From the NCBI GenBank assembly GCA_016713025.1, contig JADJPZ010000004.1, forward strand, positions 62,001 to 126,000: a stretch of DNA of 64,000 nucleotides, read 5' to 3'. The notes under the pieces are model-generated. The model was not told where the DNA came from and searched no databases. It was given only the letters and a program-made list of their open reading frames with translations. This stretch comes from Saprospiraceae bacterium (lineage in GTDB: Bacteria > Bacteroidota > Bacteroidia > Chitinophagales > Saprospiraceae). Both the position numbers and the translations under genes were made by a program. How positions within the stretch are numbered: position 1 is the first letter of the stretch; every line of letters starts with the position of its first letter. Below, piece after piece: positions 10,801-18,472 of the stretch.

Positions 10801-12222
10801 GTGATGACAGCTGCTGTTGCATCTCTTGGATTTTTACCAATGGCCATCAGTATGGGTGCCGGGGCAGAGGTTCAAAAACCATTGGCCACCGTGGTTATCG
10901 GAGGATTGATTACTGCTACACTGTTGACATTAATCGTCTTGCCAATATTGTATTTATATTTCGAAAAAGGTATAAAGCGACGAAGAAAAAATATCGATAC
11001 TGCTGTTGTCATTATTGGTTTTTTACTTGTCGGAACCATTGTAAATGGCCAGAAAAAATTAAACCTTACTGAAGCGATAGACATTGCACTTCAAAATAAT
11101 TTACAAGTCCAGGCAAGTAATATCCATGTAGATATTCAAAATCAATTGAAGGGTACAAAATTTGAATTGCCCAAGACGGAAATTGGATCAATCATTGGGC
11201 AGTTTAATTCTAAAAATATTGACCAGTATTATAGTATTTCGCAGTCCTTTAATCCTTTTTTGTTCGGGCCTAAAAAGAAGCTGCTAAATGAAAATGTCAA
11301 GAGTGCTGAACTTAAAAGGAATTTTGCAAAGCAGGAAGTGATTATGAACGTCCGTCAAACCTGGAATAACATTATGTATTATCAGAAATTAAATGAGATT
11401 TTGATAGAACAGGATAGCTTATTGACCATGCAGGTGAAAGCAGTTGCTTTAAAATATAAAACAGGAGAATCCAGTCAGCTGGAACAAATAATGAGTATCA
11501 CGCGGAAGGAAGAATTTCAGCAAATGATACGTCAAAATCAGACAGCGATGGATATGGAGACAAAGAAACTTGCCATGATACTTCAATTAAAAGAGGATAT
11601 TACTTTTGAATTAGTTGATTATGGTGTGTTGGATCTTTTTGATGTAAGTAATGCCGCATCGTTGACTCAAAATACAGCTGTAAGCATAGCTTTGCAAGAC
11701 GTAAAACTTGCTGATATGCAGGTAAACCTTGAAAAAGCACAAATGAAACCTGAGTTTAGTGTAGGATATTTCATCCAATCTCTGACAGGAAATCAGGAAG
11801 TGAATAGTCAGATTATATCTTACAACGGAGTACCCAGGTTTCAGGGGGCCACGATTGGTATGTCGATACCCATCTTGTCTTTGGGGAGTAACAAAGCTAA
11901 GATCAGCGCTTTAAAAAACAATGTATTGCTCCAGCAAAAAAATGCCGACATAACAAATCAGAGCATCCTTATTAGTTACAATCAATTGATAAGCGAATTG
12001 AACTTAGCGAAAAGCAAACTGGAATATTTTGAGAAGACCGCAAATCCAAATGCAGCAATCATTATCAGGAATGCAAATACTTCTTATACCAATGGAGATA
12101 TTTCCTATATCGAATACATGCAAGGAATGCAAATGGCTAGAGAAATAAAACTGGACTACTTTGCTTCGTTAAATCGGTATAATGAAATAGTCATAAACCT
12201 TCAATATTTAATGAATAAATAG
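7876..12222 (+). CDS. CusA/CzcA-type heavy-metal RND pump fused to a TolC-like outer-membrane channel domain
   Basis: Residues 1 to about 1033 form a complete heavy-metal RND transporter (NKFIIGLFTAAMVLFGIYSL at the start, IDALPDITNNQVQ, and GAIDFGLIVDGAVIIVEA in the proton-relay helix). After a basic stretch (KGIKRRRKN) there is a hydrophobic, signal-like segment (about 1040-1055) and then a TolC-type domain to residue 1448 (LNLTEAIDIALQNN, later SYTNGDISYIEYMQGMQMA). RND pumps are normally about 1030-1050 residues; fusion with the outer-membrane factor is known in Bacteroidota. The hydrophobic linker suggests processing, or the tether spans the envelope. The adaptor gene follows after 27 bases. 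Substrate (Cu/Ag or Zn/Cd/Co) cannot be settled here. Confidence 0.9.
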   Translation: MLDKIIYFSIKNKFIIGLFTAAMVLFGIYSLSRLPIDALPDITNNQVQILTLSPTLATQEVEQLITYPIEQAVKSIPKVVELRSVSKFGLSSVTVVFEEHVEIYWARAQISERLKEAEDNIAPGLGIPEMAPISTGLGEIYQYTVYAKSGYEDKIQATELRSVQDWIVKPQLLGIKGVAEVNTLGGLLKEYEIAIEPDKLKSMNTNIIEIFDALRKNNENTGGAYIDKKPNAYFIRGIGMISSLQDIEKIVVKNQNGIPILIRDVAQVQLGSAVRYGATTKDGKGEAVTGMVMMLKGENSADIVMSVKERVVQIQKTLPEGVVIEPYLDRTKMVNNAISTVRTNLLEGALIVLFILVLLLGNWRAGLIVASVIPLALLFAVIMMHAFGVSGNLMSLGAIDFGLIVDGAVIIVEAIVHRLQTINKGKLTAAQMDTEVYGAASKIRSSAAFGEIIILIVYLPILALVGIEGKMFKPMAQTVSFAILGAFILSLTYVPMMSALFLSRKTEHKRNISDKIIDFLYSIYQPVLEMALKAKAMIIVLSVALFVFALFVFSNMGGEFIPTLEEGDIATHIITPPGTSLAQEIETTTKAEALLLKNFPEIEQVVSKIGSAEIPTDPMPMEVADVMIILKPKSEWTSASSTQEMMAKMDKVLNDLPGVTTEFTQPVQMRFNELMTGVRSDVAIKIFGEDIELLSGLADEVVPIIQSVKGVEDARAEQVSGLPQITIRYNKDKLALYGLNVGDLNQVVRAGFAGEKAGVVYEGEKRFNLVVRIAKDNRQDIEQLKNLFIPLPSGDQVPLEQVADITYERGAAMISRENGKRRIVIGFNVRGRDVESVVKEIQGLLESKIKLPVGYYTTYGGQFQNLVEASNRLAIAVPAALALIFVLLFFTFHSIKQSLLIFTAIPLSAIGGILALWIRGMPFSISAGIGFIALFGVAVLNGIVLIGYFNQLKTEGITDVIERIRIGTKVRLRPVVMTAAVASLGFLPMAISMGAGAEVQKPLATVVIGGLITATLLTLIVLPILYLYFEKGIKRRRKNIDTAVVIIGFLLVGTIVNGQKKLNLTEAIDIALQNNLQVQASNIHVDIQNQLKGTKFELPKTEIGSIIGQFNSKNIDQYYSISQSFNPFLFGPKKKLLNENVKSAELKRNFAKQEVIMNVRQTWNNIMYYQKLNEILIEQDSLLTMQVKAVALKYKTGESSQLEQIMSITRKEEFQQMIRQNQTAMDMETKKLAMILQLKEDITFELVDYGVLDLFDVSNAASLTQNTAVSIALQDVKLADMQVNLEKAQMKPEFSVGYFIQSLTGNQEVNSQIISYNGVPRFQGATIGMSIPILSLGSNKAKISALKNNVLLQQKNADITNQSILISYNQLISELNLAKSKLEYFEKTANPNAAIIIRNANTSYTNGDISYIEYMQGMQMAREIKLDYFASLNRYNEIVINLQYLMNK

Positions 12223-12249
12223 AAATTTTAATACCTTAAAAAAAGTAAA

Positions 12250-13539
12250 ATGAAAAATAAAATAAAGATAATTTTATTCCTGTTCCTATTGCCATTACTG
12301 ATGATCAATGTATCATCGTGCAAATCCAAATCTAACGAAAATGCGGCAGAAGAACATGCAGAAGGTGATGGCCATAATCATGAAGCAGAAGAGGACCATA
12401 GTGGTCATGACCATGCCGATGGTGAACATACTGAGCAAGAAGCACATAGCAAAACTGTACACCTGAATGCTGCACAGTACAAAAATGCAGGTATAGATAC
12501 CGGCTGGTTTGAAATGAAAAATTTGAGTGATGCTATCAATGCTTCCGGATACACCAAACTACCACCGCAAAATCAGGCAGATGTTACATCGGCGATGGGT
12601 GGAATAGTAAAGACCATCAAAGTAATAGAAGGACAATATGTGAAACAGGGTCAATCGCTGGCGACCATACAAAGTCTTGAATACAATAAGATAAGGCTGG
12701 AGAAATCAAAACTGAAAGAATCACTCCAATCTGCACAAGCCAATAAACAATACCTGGATGTGGAATATAATAGGCAAAAAGAGCTCTCAGAGGAGAACAT
12801 CAATGCAAAAAAGACATTTCAGAAAGTAGCGTCTGAATTGGAATTAGAGACAAAAAAAATTGTAAACCTGCTGGAACAGATAGAAATCACAGACCAAATG
12901 TTGATATTGGGCGGTACATCAAAATCACCCGTACTGTCCATCAATGCCCCAATATCAGGATATGTATCAGATATATATATCAAAATAGGAAGTAATGCTG
13001 AAACAGGAAAGCCAATGTTTACCATACTTGATAATTCAAAAATGCATGTGGATCTGCTGATATATGAAAAGGATCTTTTTAAAGTCAAAGTTGGTCAGGA
13101 TGTCCGTTTTATACTTACCAATCAGAATAATAAAGAAATCAGGGGTAAAATAAAAAACATTGGCAAAAACTTTGAAAATGATACTAAATCTGTTGCGGTC
13201 CATGCGGATATCATCGATTTAAATCACAATCTAATACCAGGCATGTATGTCAATGCATTGGTTGAGATGGGTGGCAATAAAGTAAGCTCATTACCTTCGG
13301 ATGCTATAATAAAAGCAGAAGGCAGAGAGTTTATATTTATCATGGAAAATGAACAACATGAAGAAGGTGAAATTACTTTTGCCAGAATCGAAGTAAAAAC
13401 AGGTGTGTCCCAGCTTGGAAATGTTCAGGTAAATTTATTAGAACCTATACATGAGGGTGATAAAATTGTCACTAAAGGTGCCTTTTATCTGCAATCACAT
13501 CTGACCAAAGAATCGGGAGGCGGAGGTCATGCTCATTAG
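12250..13539 (+). CDS. RND efflux periplasmic adaptor lipoprotein with His-rich N-terminus (CzcB-like)
   Basis: Adaptor for the preceding pump. The signal sequence ends in a lipobox (VSS-C24). An acidic, His-rich segment follows (about 33-72, with repeated GHNH, GHDH and HAD), a likely metal-binding sponge. The HlyD core has the lipoyl-like hairpin (GGIVKTIKVIEGQYVKQGQS), an alpha-hairpin (about 150-210) and beta-barrel domains. It ends GGGGHAH, another His tail. A His-rich region is more typical of Zn/Co/Ni or Cu sequestration, so the metal remains open. Confidence 0.9.
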   Translation: MKNKIKIILFLFLLPLLMINVSSCKSKSNENAAEEHAEGDGHNHEAEEDHSGHDHADGEHTEQEAHSKTVHLNAAQYKNAGIDTGWFEMKNLSDAINASGYTKLPPQNQADVTSAMGGIVKTIKVIEGQYVKQGQSLATIQSLEYNKIRLEKSKLKESLQSAQANKQYLDVEYNRQKELSEENINAKKTFQKVASELELETKKIVNLLEQIEITDQMLILGGTSKSPVLSINAPISGYVSDIYIKIGSNAETGKPMFTILDNSKMHVDLLIYEKDLFKVKVGQDVRFILTNQNNKEIRGKIKNIGKNFENDTKSVAVHADIIDLNHNLIPGMYVNALVEMGGNKVSSLPSDAIIKAEGREFIFIMENEQHEEGEITFARIEVKTGVSQLGNVQVNLLEPIHEGDKIVTKGAFYLQSHLTKESGGGGHAH

Positions 13540-13592
13540 CGTGGAAATCAATAATAATTTATTTTTAAATAATTCACTAATCATTTTTTAAT

Positions 13593-13922
13593 ATGAAAAC
13601 ATTTAATTTTTTTATTTTTCTAATTTTATTTTCTACTGTTTTTGTTTCTTGTGGAGAAAAGAAAACATCTCCGGAAAATAATTCGATGCAACAAGACACT
13701 GTAGGGGCAAAGGAGTTAGCACATGTCGATTATGTATGCCCGATGGATTGCGAAAAAGGTAAAGTTTACCATGAAATGGGCAAATGTCCTAAGTGTAAAA
13801 TGGATCTGATTAAAAAAGAACATGAAGATCATGATGGGCATGATCACCATGAAGGAGATGGGCACGATCATAAAGAAGGAGATGGTCATGAACATAAAGA
13901 AGGCGACGGTCACGAACATTAA
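13593..13922 (+). CDS. His-rich heavy-metal-binding lipoprotein
   Basis: A 109-residue lipoprotein (FVS-C20) with one heavy-metal-binding motif (about 48-72, YVCPMDCEKG then CPKCKMDL). The tail from about 75 is mostly His, Asp, Gly and Glu, with three near-perfect repeats of a GDGHxHKE-type unit. It probably binds Cu or Zn at the cell envelope and may pass metal to the adaptor. It lies 53 bases after the CzcB-like gene and is probably in the same operon. Confidence 0.8.
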   Translation: MKTFNFFIFLILFSTVFVSCGEKKTSPENNSMQQDTVGAKELAHVDYVCPMDCEKGKVYHEMGKCPKCKMDLIKKEHEDHDGHDHHEGDGHDHKEGDGHEHKEGDGHEH

Positions 13923-13993
13923 TAGTGATTGAAATCTGATCCATAGTTTAAGTTCACAAATAAATATTTTATAACTTTTTAAACCAAATAAAA

Positions 13994-14215
13994 ATGGCCA
14001 TTGTAAAAGTAATTGAAGTCATTGCAAGCTCTCCAAACAGTATAGAAGAAGCTATGCAAAATGCGGTAACTGAAGTGTCTAAAACCATTCGAAATGTAGA
14101 TTCGGTGTATGTAAAAGATACCAAAGCGCATGTAAAAGATGGTAAAATAATTTCTTTTGGCGTGATCTGTAACATATCTTTCAGAATAGATAATGATATG
14201 AATACAGTGGATTAG
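13994..14215 (+). CDS. Dodecin family protein
   Basis: A 73-residue protein with the typical dodecin pattern: MAIVKVIEVIASSPNSIEEA, an amphipathic helix, then strands with VYVKDTKAHVKDGKI and a C-terminal strand (ICNISFRID). Dodecins form small 12-subunit shells that store flavin. The canonical flavin-stacking Trp (usually within VKWFEV or a similar sequence) is absent here; position 7-9 reads IEV and DTKAHVKDG occupies the loop, so the ligand may differ. It is the last gene before a strong hairpin. Confidence 0.8.
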   Translation: MAIVKVIEVIASSPNSIEEAMQNAVTEVSKTIRNVDSVYVKDTKAHVKDGKIISFGVICNISFRIDNDMNTVD

Positions 14216-14228
14216 AGATTAAAGAAGT

Positions 14229-14292
14229 GTGAGATGCAATAAAAAAATTGCATCTCACTCATTATTCGTATTATTAATACGTTTTATTTTTG
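14229..14292 (+). promoter_or_regulatory. Hairpin, operator-like dyad and promoter upstream of the di-heme/Rieske/porin operon
   Basis: Three elements in a row. A perfect 12-bp inverted repeat (GTGAGATGCAAT, six A, complement) spans 14229-14258. A perfect odd palindrome CGTATTATTAATACG spans 14267-14281. A Bacteroidota-type -7 box TATTTTTG spans 14285-14292. The gene starts at 14311. The first hairpin may end transcription after the dodecin gene, although no T-run follows. The second sits where a repressor would block the promoter. Confidence 0.5.
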
Positions 14293-14310
14293 CATTACAA
14301 ATCAAAATCA

Positions 14311-15510
14311 ATGAATCAACGAAATACATTTATATCTGGTATGGTTGCCATAACCTTTTTAATCATATCCTGTAGTAAATTTGAGCCTGAAGCTCCTGAT
14401 GATGATAATATACTAGATGGTCCTGTAAGCGGTCTCACACATGAACAAAATCGTCAGTTTTTAGCTGGAGACGTAGCATTTAATAATGAAATATTTACTC
14501 CTGCGACTGGACTGGGACCAATATTTGTAGCAACAAGCTGCGGAAGTTGCCATGCAGGTGATGGTAAAGGAACACCTTTTACTACACTGGTGAGATTTGG
14601 ACAAACTGATAGCACCGGCAATAAGTATTTGCACTTAGGTGGTCCACAATTACAAAACAGAGCAATTCCCGGATTTAAAACAGAGGTCATACCAAATGGT
14701 GCTACTTCATCAAAATTTACACCACCTGCAAACACAGGACTTGGCTTTTTAGAACTGGTGAGTGATGAAGATATACTCTCCATGTCGGATCCTGAAGACA
14801 GCAATGGCGATGGAATATCGGGTGTGCCTAGTTTTGGATATTTACCGGAATTCATAACACCCAATAGTAATGCCGTGGTTAAAAATGGAAAATACATACA
14901 CCGGTTTGGCAAAAAAGCGGCTGCTTACAATTTACTTCACCAAACGGTGAATGCATATAATCAGGATATGGGTATTACTTCCACCTTTACTCCACATGAT
15001 GTATATAGTGGTCATACAATTGATCCAGAAGTGAGTGACAAAACTGTAAGAGATGTTGTTTTTTACCTTCAAACATTAAAAGCACCGATACAAAGAGACA
15101 GTGGAAATCCAATCAATGTACAGGGTAAAAATTTATTCTCACAAATCAATTGTTCGGGCTGCCATACACCACAACTGAAAACGGGTTTTTCTCCCGTCTC
15201 GGTATTGAGTAATAAGACCATATATCCTTATACAGATATGTTGCTTCATGATATGGGGAATGACCTTGATGATGGCTATACTGAAGGATTTGCAAAAACT
15301 TCAGAATGGCGAACGCCAGCATTGTGGGGACTAGGATTATCTCCAAATTCACAGGGTGGTCAGTATTTTTTAATGCATGATGGCCGGGCAAAAAGTATCG
15401 ACGAAGCTATCATGATGCATGGTGGAGAAGCTAAACTAAGCAAAGATAAATTCAACCTGTTGAATGAGAGTGAAAAATCTGCCATCATTCATTTTTTAAA
15501 ATCGTTGTAA
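14311..15510 (+). CDS. Di-heme oxidoreductase lipoprotein, DUF1111-like
   Basis: A lipoprotein (signal then IIS-C) with two c-type heme motifs: CGSCH at about residue 77 and CSGCH at about residue 281. It also has FGKKAAAYNLLHQTVNAYNQDMG and a C-terminal EAIMMHGGEA. This matches the DUF1111 'thiol oxidoreductase' family, which is related to di-heme cytochrome c peroxidases and found near iron and copper genes. Start ATG 14311 is preferred over a TTG 21 bases upstream because it gives a clean signal. The Rieske gene starts 2 bases after the stop. Electron transfer in the periplasm is likely; the substrate is unknown. Confidence 0.85.
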   Translation: MNQRNTFISGMVAITFLIISCSKFEPEAPDDDNILDGPVSGLTHEQNRQFLAGDVAFNNEIFTPATGLGPIFVATSCGSCHAGDGKGTPFTTLVRFGQTDSTGNKYLHLGGPQLQNRAIPGFKTEVIPNGATSSKFTPPANTGLGFLELVSDEDILSMSDPEDSNGDGISGVPSFGYLPEFITPNSNAVVKNGKYIHRFGKKAAAYNLLHQTVNAYNQDMGITSTFTPHDVYSGHTIDPEVSDKTVRDVVFYLQTLKAPIQRDSGNPINVQGKNLFSQINCSGCHTPQLKTGFSPVSVLSNKTIYPYTDMLLHDMGNDLDDGYTEGFAKTSEWRTPALWGLGLSPNSQGGQYFLMHDGRAKSIDEAIMMHGGEAKLSKDKFNLLNESEKSAIIHFLKSL

Positions 15511-15511
15511 G

Positions 15512-15958
15512 ATGAATAGAAAAGATTTTTTAAAAACATGTGGGTTTGCATGCTTGGGCGGTAGTGCAATGGCGACCATTATGCAAAGTTGTACGGTAAC
15601 AAAGACCATCACCGGTATTATTGAAAATAGTGATCTTATGGTAGCTATTTCAGATTTTGAATCTGTCTCAGATAATAAAATTACATTCAAAAAGTATGTC
15701 ATTATAAACAATGACGTCCTGAAATTTCCCATTTGTGTATACAGAATAGAAGAAAATAAATACAACGCACTATGGCTGGAGTGCACTCACCAGGGAAATG
15801 AAGTACAAGTGTTTGGTGATAAGCTCCAATGCCCGGCGCATGGCAGTGAATTCAGTAATTCCGGGTTGGTAACCAATGGGCCAGCAGACAGGAATCTTCG
15901 CACTTTTCCTGTCACAATTGAAGGTAATTTTTTAAAAATTTCATTGAAAGCCGTATGA
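15512..15958 (+). CDS. Rieske [2Fe-2S] protein
   Basis: A 148-residue protein with a Rieske cluster site: C91-T-H93 in CTHQG and C107-P-A-H110 in CPAHGS. The N-terminus (NRKDFLKTCGFACLGGSA, then QSC) looks like an exported or lipid-anchored protein, but it lacks a twin-arginine pair. The small size shows it is a stand-alone electron carrier, not a dioxygenase subunit. It is tightly packed between the di-heme protein and a porin, with a 4-base overlap into the porin gene, so electron exchange with the di-heme protein is likely (inference). Confidence 0.9.
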   Translation: MNRKDFLKTCGFACLGGSAMATIMQSCTVTKTITGIIENSDLMVAISDFESVSDNKITFKKYVIINNDVLKFPICVYRIEENKYNALWLECTHQGNEVQVFGDKLQCPAHGSEFSNSGLVTNGPADRNLRTFPVTIEGNFLKISLKAV

Positions 15959-17184
15959 AGAAGATATTAACCTTGTGTTTATTTTTATTATATATGATAC
16001 AACATATTCAAGCCCAGATTGATCCTTCCTTACTAAAAGATCCAACGGCACATTCTAAAAAGGATTTATTGAATATGGACGCCATTTATGATCGACCTTT
16101 TGTAACTAATCAAAAAGCCCCTGTCTCTCTTGGAGGTTATGTGGAAGCAAACTGGCAGCATATCGGAACGGATGGTATAAGCGATGGACATCAGCTTCAA
16201 TTCCGGAGGATGACTTTATTTGTGGCATCATCTATCTCTAAAAGGATAAAGTTTTTGAGTGAGATTGAGTTTGAACCTGCTGATAAAGAAATTGCAATCG
16301 AGTTTGCGGCTGTTGATATGGAATTTAATGAATTGTTTAATCTGAGGGGAGGAATGATTATAAATCCTATAGGAGGGTTTAATCAAAATCATGATGGCCC
16401 TAAATGGGAGTTTACAGATAGACCTTTATCTTCGGTATCTTTGTTGCCTGCTACATGGAGCAATGCAGGTTTTGGGATTTATGGCAAAAAATATAATAAG
16501 AACTGGATGATAGGATATGAAATTTACGCATCCAGTGGATTTGATAATTCTATCATAGAGAATAGTGAAAACAAAACATTTCTACCGACTGCCAAAAAAA
16601 ACACAGAAAGGTTTGAAGAACTGCCAAGTGGTACCCCACTATATACTACAAAGGTTGCCATACGTCATAGTAAAATAGGAGAAATAGGCTTGTCGTATAT
16701 GGGAGGTATTTATAATAAATGGCAGGACGATGGCCTGGTCATTGATGAAAAGAGGAGTATTCATGTTTTTGCAGTGGATTTTAATACTACTTTACCTAAA
16801 ACCAATACTTTTATCACCACGGAATGTGCTTGGGTAAATGTAGACATACCAAAAACCTATTCGGAGCAATTTGGGAATAAACAGTTTGGCGGTTTCTTGG
16901 ACATCGTACAACCTGTTGTAAAAAGGACCATAGCAGGGTGGAAGGATGCAGTCATTAACATTGCAGTCCGGTTCGAATATGTTGATTGGAACAAGGGTCA
17001 ATTTATTGATACAGGATCAAACATCGGAGATCATCTCTGGAGTATAATGCCGGCAGTTAGTTTTCGACCCAACTCTCAGTCAGTACTGCGACTAAATTAT
17101 CGCATTCAGAAACAAACTGATGTATTAGGTAATCCACCCAGTAATACTGCTGGTTTTAATTTTGGACTTTCAACTTATTTTTAA
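15955..17184 (+). CDS. Outer-membrane porin, phosphate-selective-porin-like
   Basis: A 409-residue protein with a cleavable signal (LCLFLLYMIQHIQAQ) and alternating aromatic beta-strand patterns to the C-terminus (FNFGLSTYF, ending in aromatic F). Features such as VEANWQHIGTDG, FRRMTLFVASSISKRIKFLSEIEF, then GGMIINPIGGFNQNHDG, are like OprO/P-type Bacteroidota porins. It is coupled to the Rieske gene by ATGA overlap. The porin may supply the substrate for the di-heme/Rieske pair. Confidence 0.75.
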   Translation: MKKILTLCLFLLYMIQHIQAQIDPSLLKDPTAHSKKDLLNMDAIYDRPFVTNQKAPVSLGGYVEANWQHIGTDGISDGHQLQFRRMTLFVASSISKRIKFLSEIEFEPADKEIAIEFAAVDMEFNELFNLRGGMIINPIGGFNQNHDGPKWEFTDRPLSSVSLLPATWSNAGFGIYGKKYNKNWMIGYEIYASSGFDNSIIENSENKTFLPTAKKNTERFEELPSGTPLYTTKVAIRHSKIGEIGLSYMGGIYNKWQDDGLVIDEKRSIHVFAVDFNTTLPKTNTFITTECAWVNVDIPKTYSEQFGNKQFGGFLDIVQPVVKRTIAGWKDAVINIAVRFEYVDWNKGQFIDTGSNIGDHLWSIMPAVSFRPNSQSVLRLNYRIQKQTDVLGNPPSNTAGFNFGLSTYF

Positions 17185-17190
17185 AATATT

Positions 17191-17787
17191 ATGGCACTAA
17201 AAATATATCTGCCCATTTATTTAATAATGTACATGCTGGTAGCATTTGTTATACCTACTTATCGTACCTATAAACAGACAGGAATAAATCCAATTACTTT
17301 TGGAAAAAATGATAATGCACATGATTATATTGGCTTCATCATGAAAGTGCTGATAGTTCTTTTGTTTGTTGCTGTGCTTACTTATTCTATGTCAGAAAAA
17401 ATGTACTCCTATTTAGTACCAATTTCTTACTTGCAAACTCAAATACTGACTATAACAGGTTTGGCTTTAATACATATTGCTTTGGTATGGATAAGCATTG
17501 CACAATTTCAAATGAGTAATAGTTGGAGAATAGGCATTGATGAAGAAAATAAAACCAAATTAGTAACGGATGGTGTATTTTTAATCAGCAGAAATCCTAT
17601 TTTTTTGGGTATGATCATAAGTGTGTTGGGCCTATTTTTTATTGTACCTAATGCGCTTACATTTTTTTTAACAATAACTACCTACATAATCATTCAAATA
17701 CAGATACGATTAGAAGAAGAATTTTTGCAAAAGCAACACGCCCAAGACTATGTGAATTATAAACTCAAAACAAAAAGACTATTATAA
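17191..17787 (+). CDS. Isoprenylcysteine carboxyl methyltransferase-like membrane protein, copy 1
   Basis: A 198-residue membrane protein with about five helices and the C-terminal ICMT/PEMT signature (GVFLISRNPIFLGMI, RLEEEFL, DYVNYKLKTKR). Such proteins are common beside heavy-metal ATPases in Bacteroidota, where the methylation target is not known. A second copy lies at 20705-21292. From about residue 63 on the two are almost identical in DNA, while the first 60 residues differ clearly. The ATPase start that follows is truncated in this copy. Confidence 0.8.
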   Translation: MALKIYLPIYLIMYMLVAFVIPTYRTYKQTGINPITFGKNDNAHDYIGFIMKVLIVLLFVAVLTYSMSEKMYSYLVPISYLQTQILTITGLALIHIALVWISIAQFQMSNSWRIGIDEENKTKLVTDGVFLISRNPIFLGMIISVLGLFFIVPNALTFFLTITTYIIIQIQIRLEEEFLQKQHAQDYVNYKLKTKRLL

Positions 17788-17789
17788 TT

Positions 17790-17918
17790 ATGGAACACAA
17801 ACACAAACACATATATGATGCAGAAGGTAATCAATTATGCTGCACACAACAAGAAAAAATATACATCTATGCTGGGGTTAAAGACAATGAATTTTTCAAT
17901 CACAATCAAATTCTCTGA
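17790..17918 (+). pseudogene. Truncated N-terminus of ZntA-like ATPase (duplicate)
   Basis: ATG 17790 begins a 42-codon frame, MEHKHKHIYDAEGNQLCCTQ onward, which closely matches the start of the full ATPase at 21295 for about 30 codons and then diverges and stops. Like the full gene, it lies 2 bases after the methyltransferase stop. It is the broken end of a duplicated block. It might still make a small His/Cys peptide, but the sudden loss of similarity favours a remnant. Confidence 0.75.
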
Positions 17919-17993
17919 AATGATTGTACATATACATCCTTACATTACGAATGATAAATTAGCCGATAGAGGCAAAGAGAATTTATAGTTTTT

Positions 17994-18404
17994 ATGATGG
18001 AAAAAGCGGAAGAAATATTAAAAGTAAAAGGTGTAAATCCTACGGCTGTTAGAATTTTAGTGCTAAGATATCTATTGGAGCATTTGAAATCTCAATCATT
18101 AAAAGATATTGAAGAAGGTTTAATGCATACCGATAGAAGTTCTATATTTAGGTCTCTAAAAACATTTGAAGAAAAAAAAGTTGTTCACAGCATCGAAGAT
18201 GGGTCCGGTATGATTAAGTATGCTGTTTGTCCTACAGGATGTAATTGTGACCCACAAGATTTGCACTATCATTTTTATTGTACCAAGTGCGGCTATACCT
18301 ATTGCCTTTTAGATAATCCAATACCTATTATCAAATTACCTCAAAATTTCAAAATGCAGCGAGCAAATATGGTAGTGAAAGGGCTTTGTAATAAGTGTAG
18401 TTAA
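17994..18404 (+). CDS. Fur-family metal-responsive regulator
   Basis: A 136-residue protein with a winged-helix N-terminus (GVNPTAVRILVLRYLLEH, then DRSSIFRSLKTFEEKKVVHS) and a metal-binding C-terminus with HYHFYCTKCGYTYC and a closing C-N-K-C pair (structural zinc site). ATG codons at 17994 and 17997 are both possible starts. It lies directly before the TonB receptor, whose promoter carries a TGCAA-N5-TTGCA dyad, and within a Zn/Cd-type block. A Zur-like or other metal sensor is therefore more likely than a peroxide sensor. Confidence 0.85.
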   Translation: MMEKAEEILKVKGVNPTAVRILVLRYLLEHLKSQSLKDIEEGLMHTDRSSIFRSLKTFEEKKVVHSIEDGSGMIKYAVCPTGCNCDPQDLHYHFYCTKCGYTYCLLDNPIPIIKLPQNFKMQRANMVVKGLCNKCS

Positions 18405-18408
18405 ACTT

Positions 18409-18443
18409 TGCAATTGAGTTGCAGTATATTCATAATAACTTTG
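18409..18443 (+). promoter_or_regulatory. Promoter and Fur-type operator of the TonB receptor gene
   Basis: TTG at 18414-18416, a 19-base spacer and TAACTTTG at 18436-18443 fit the Bacteroidota promoter consensus. The dyad TGCAA-TTGAG-TTGCA at 18409-18423 overlaps the upstream promoter element and begins 4 bases after the Fur-family gene stop, so it is a good candidate operator. The gene starts at ATG 18473. Confidence 0.5.
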
Positions 18444-18472
18444 TGGTAAAATTAAACATAAAAGCAGAAATA

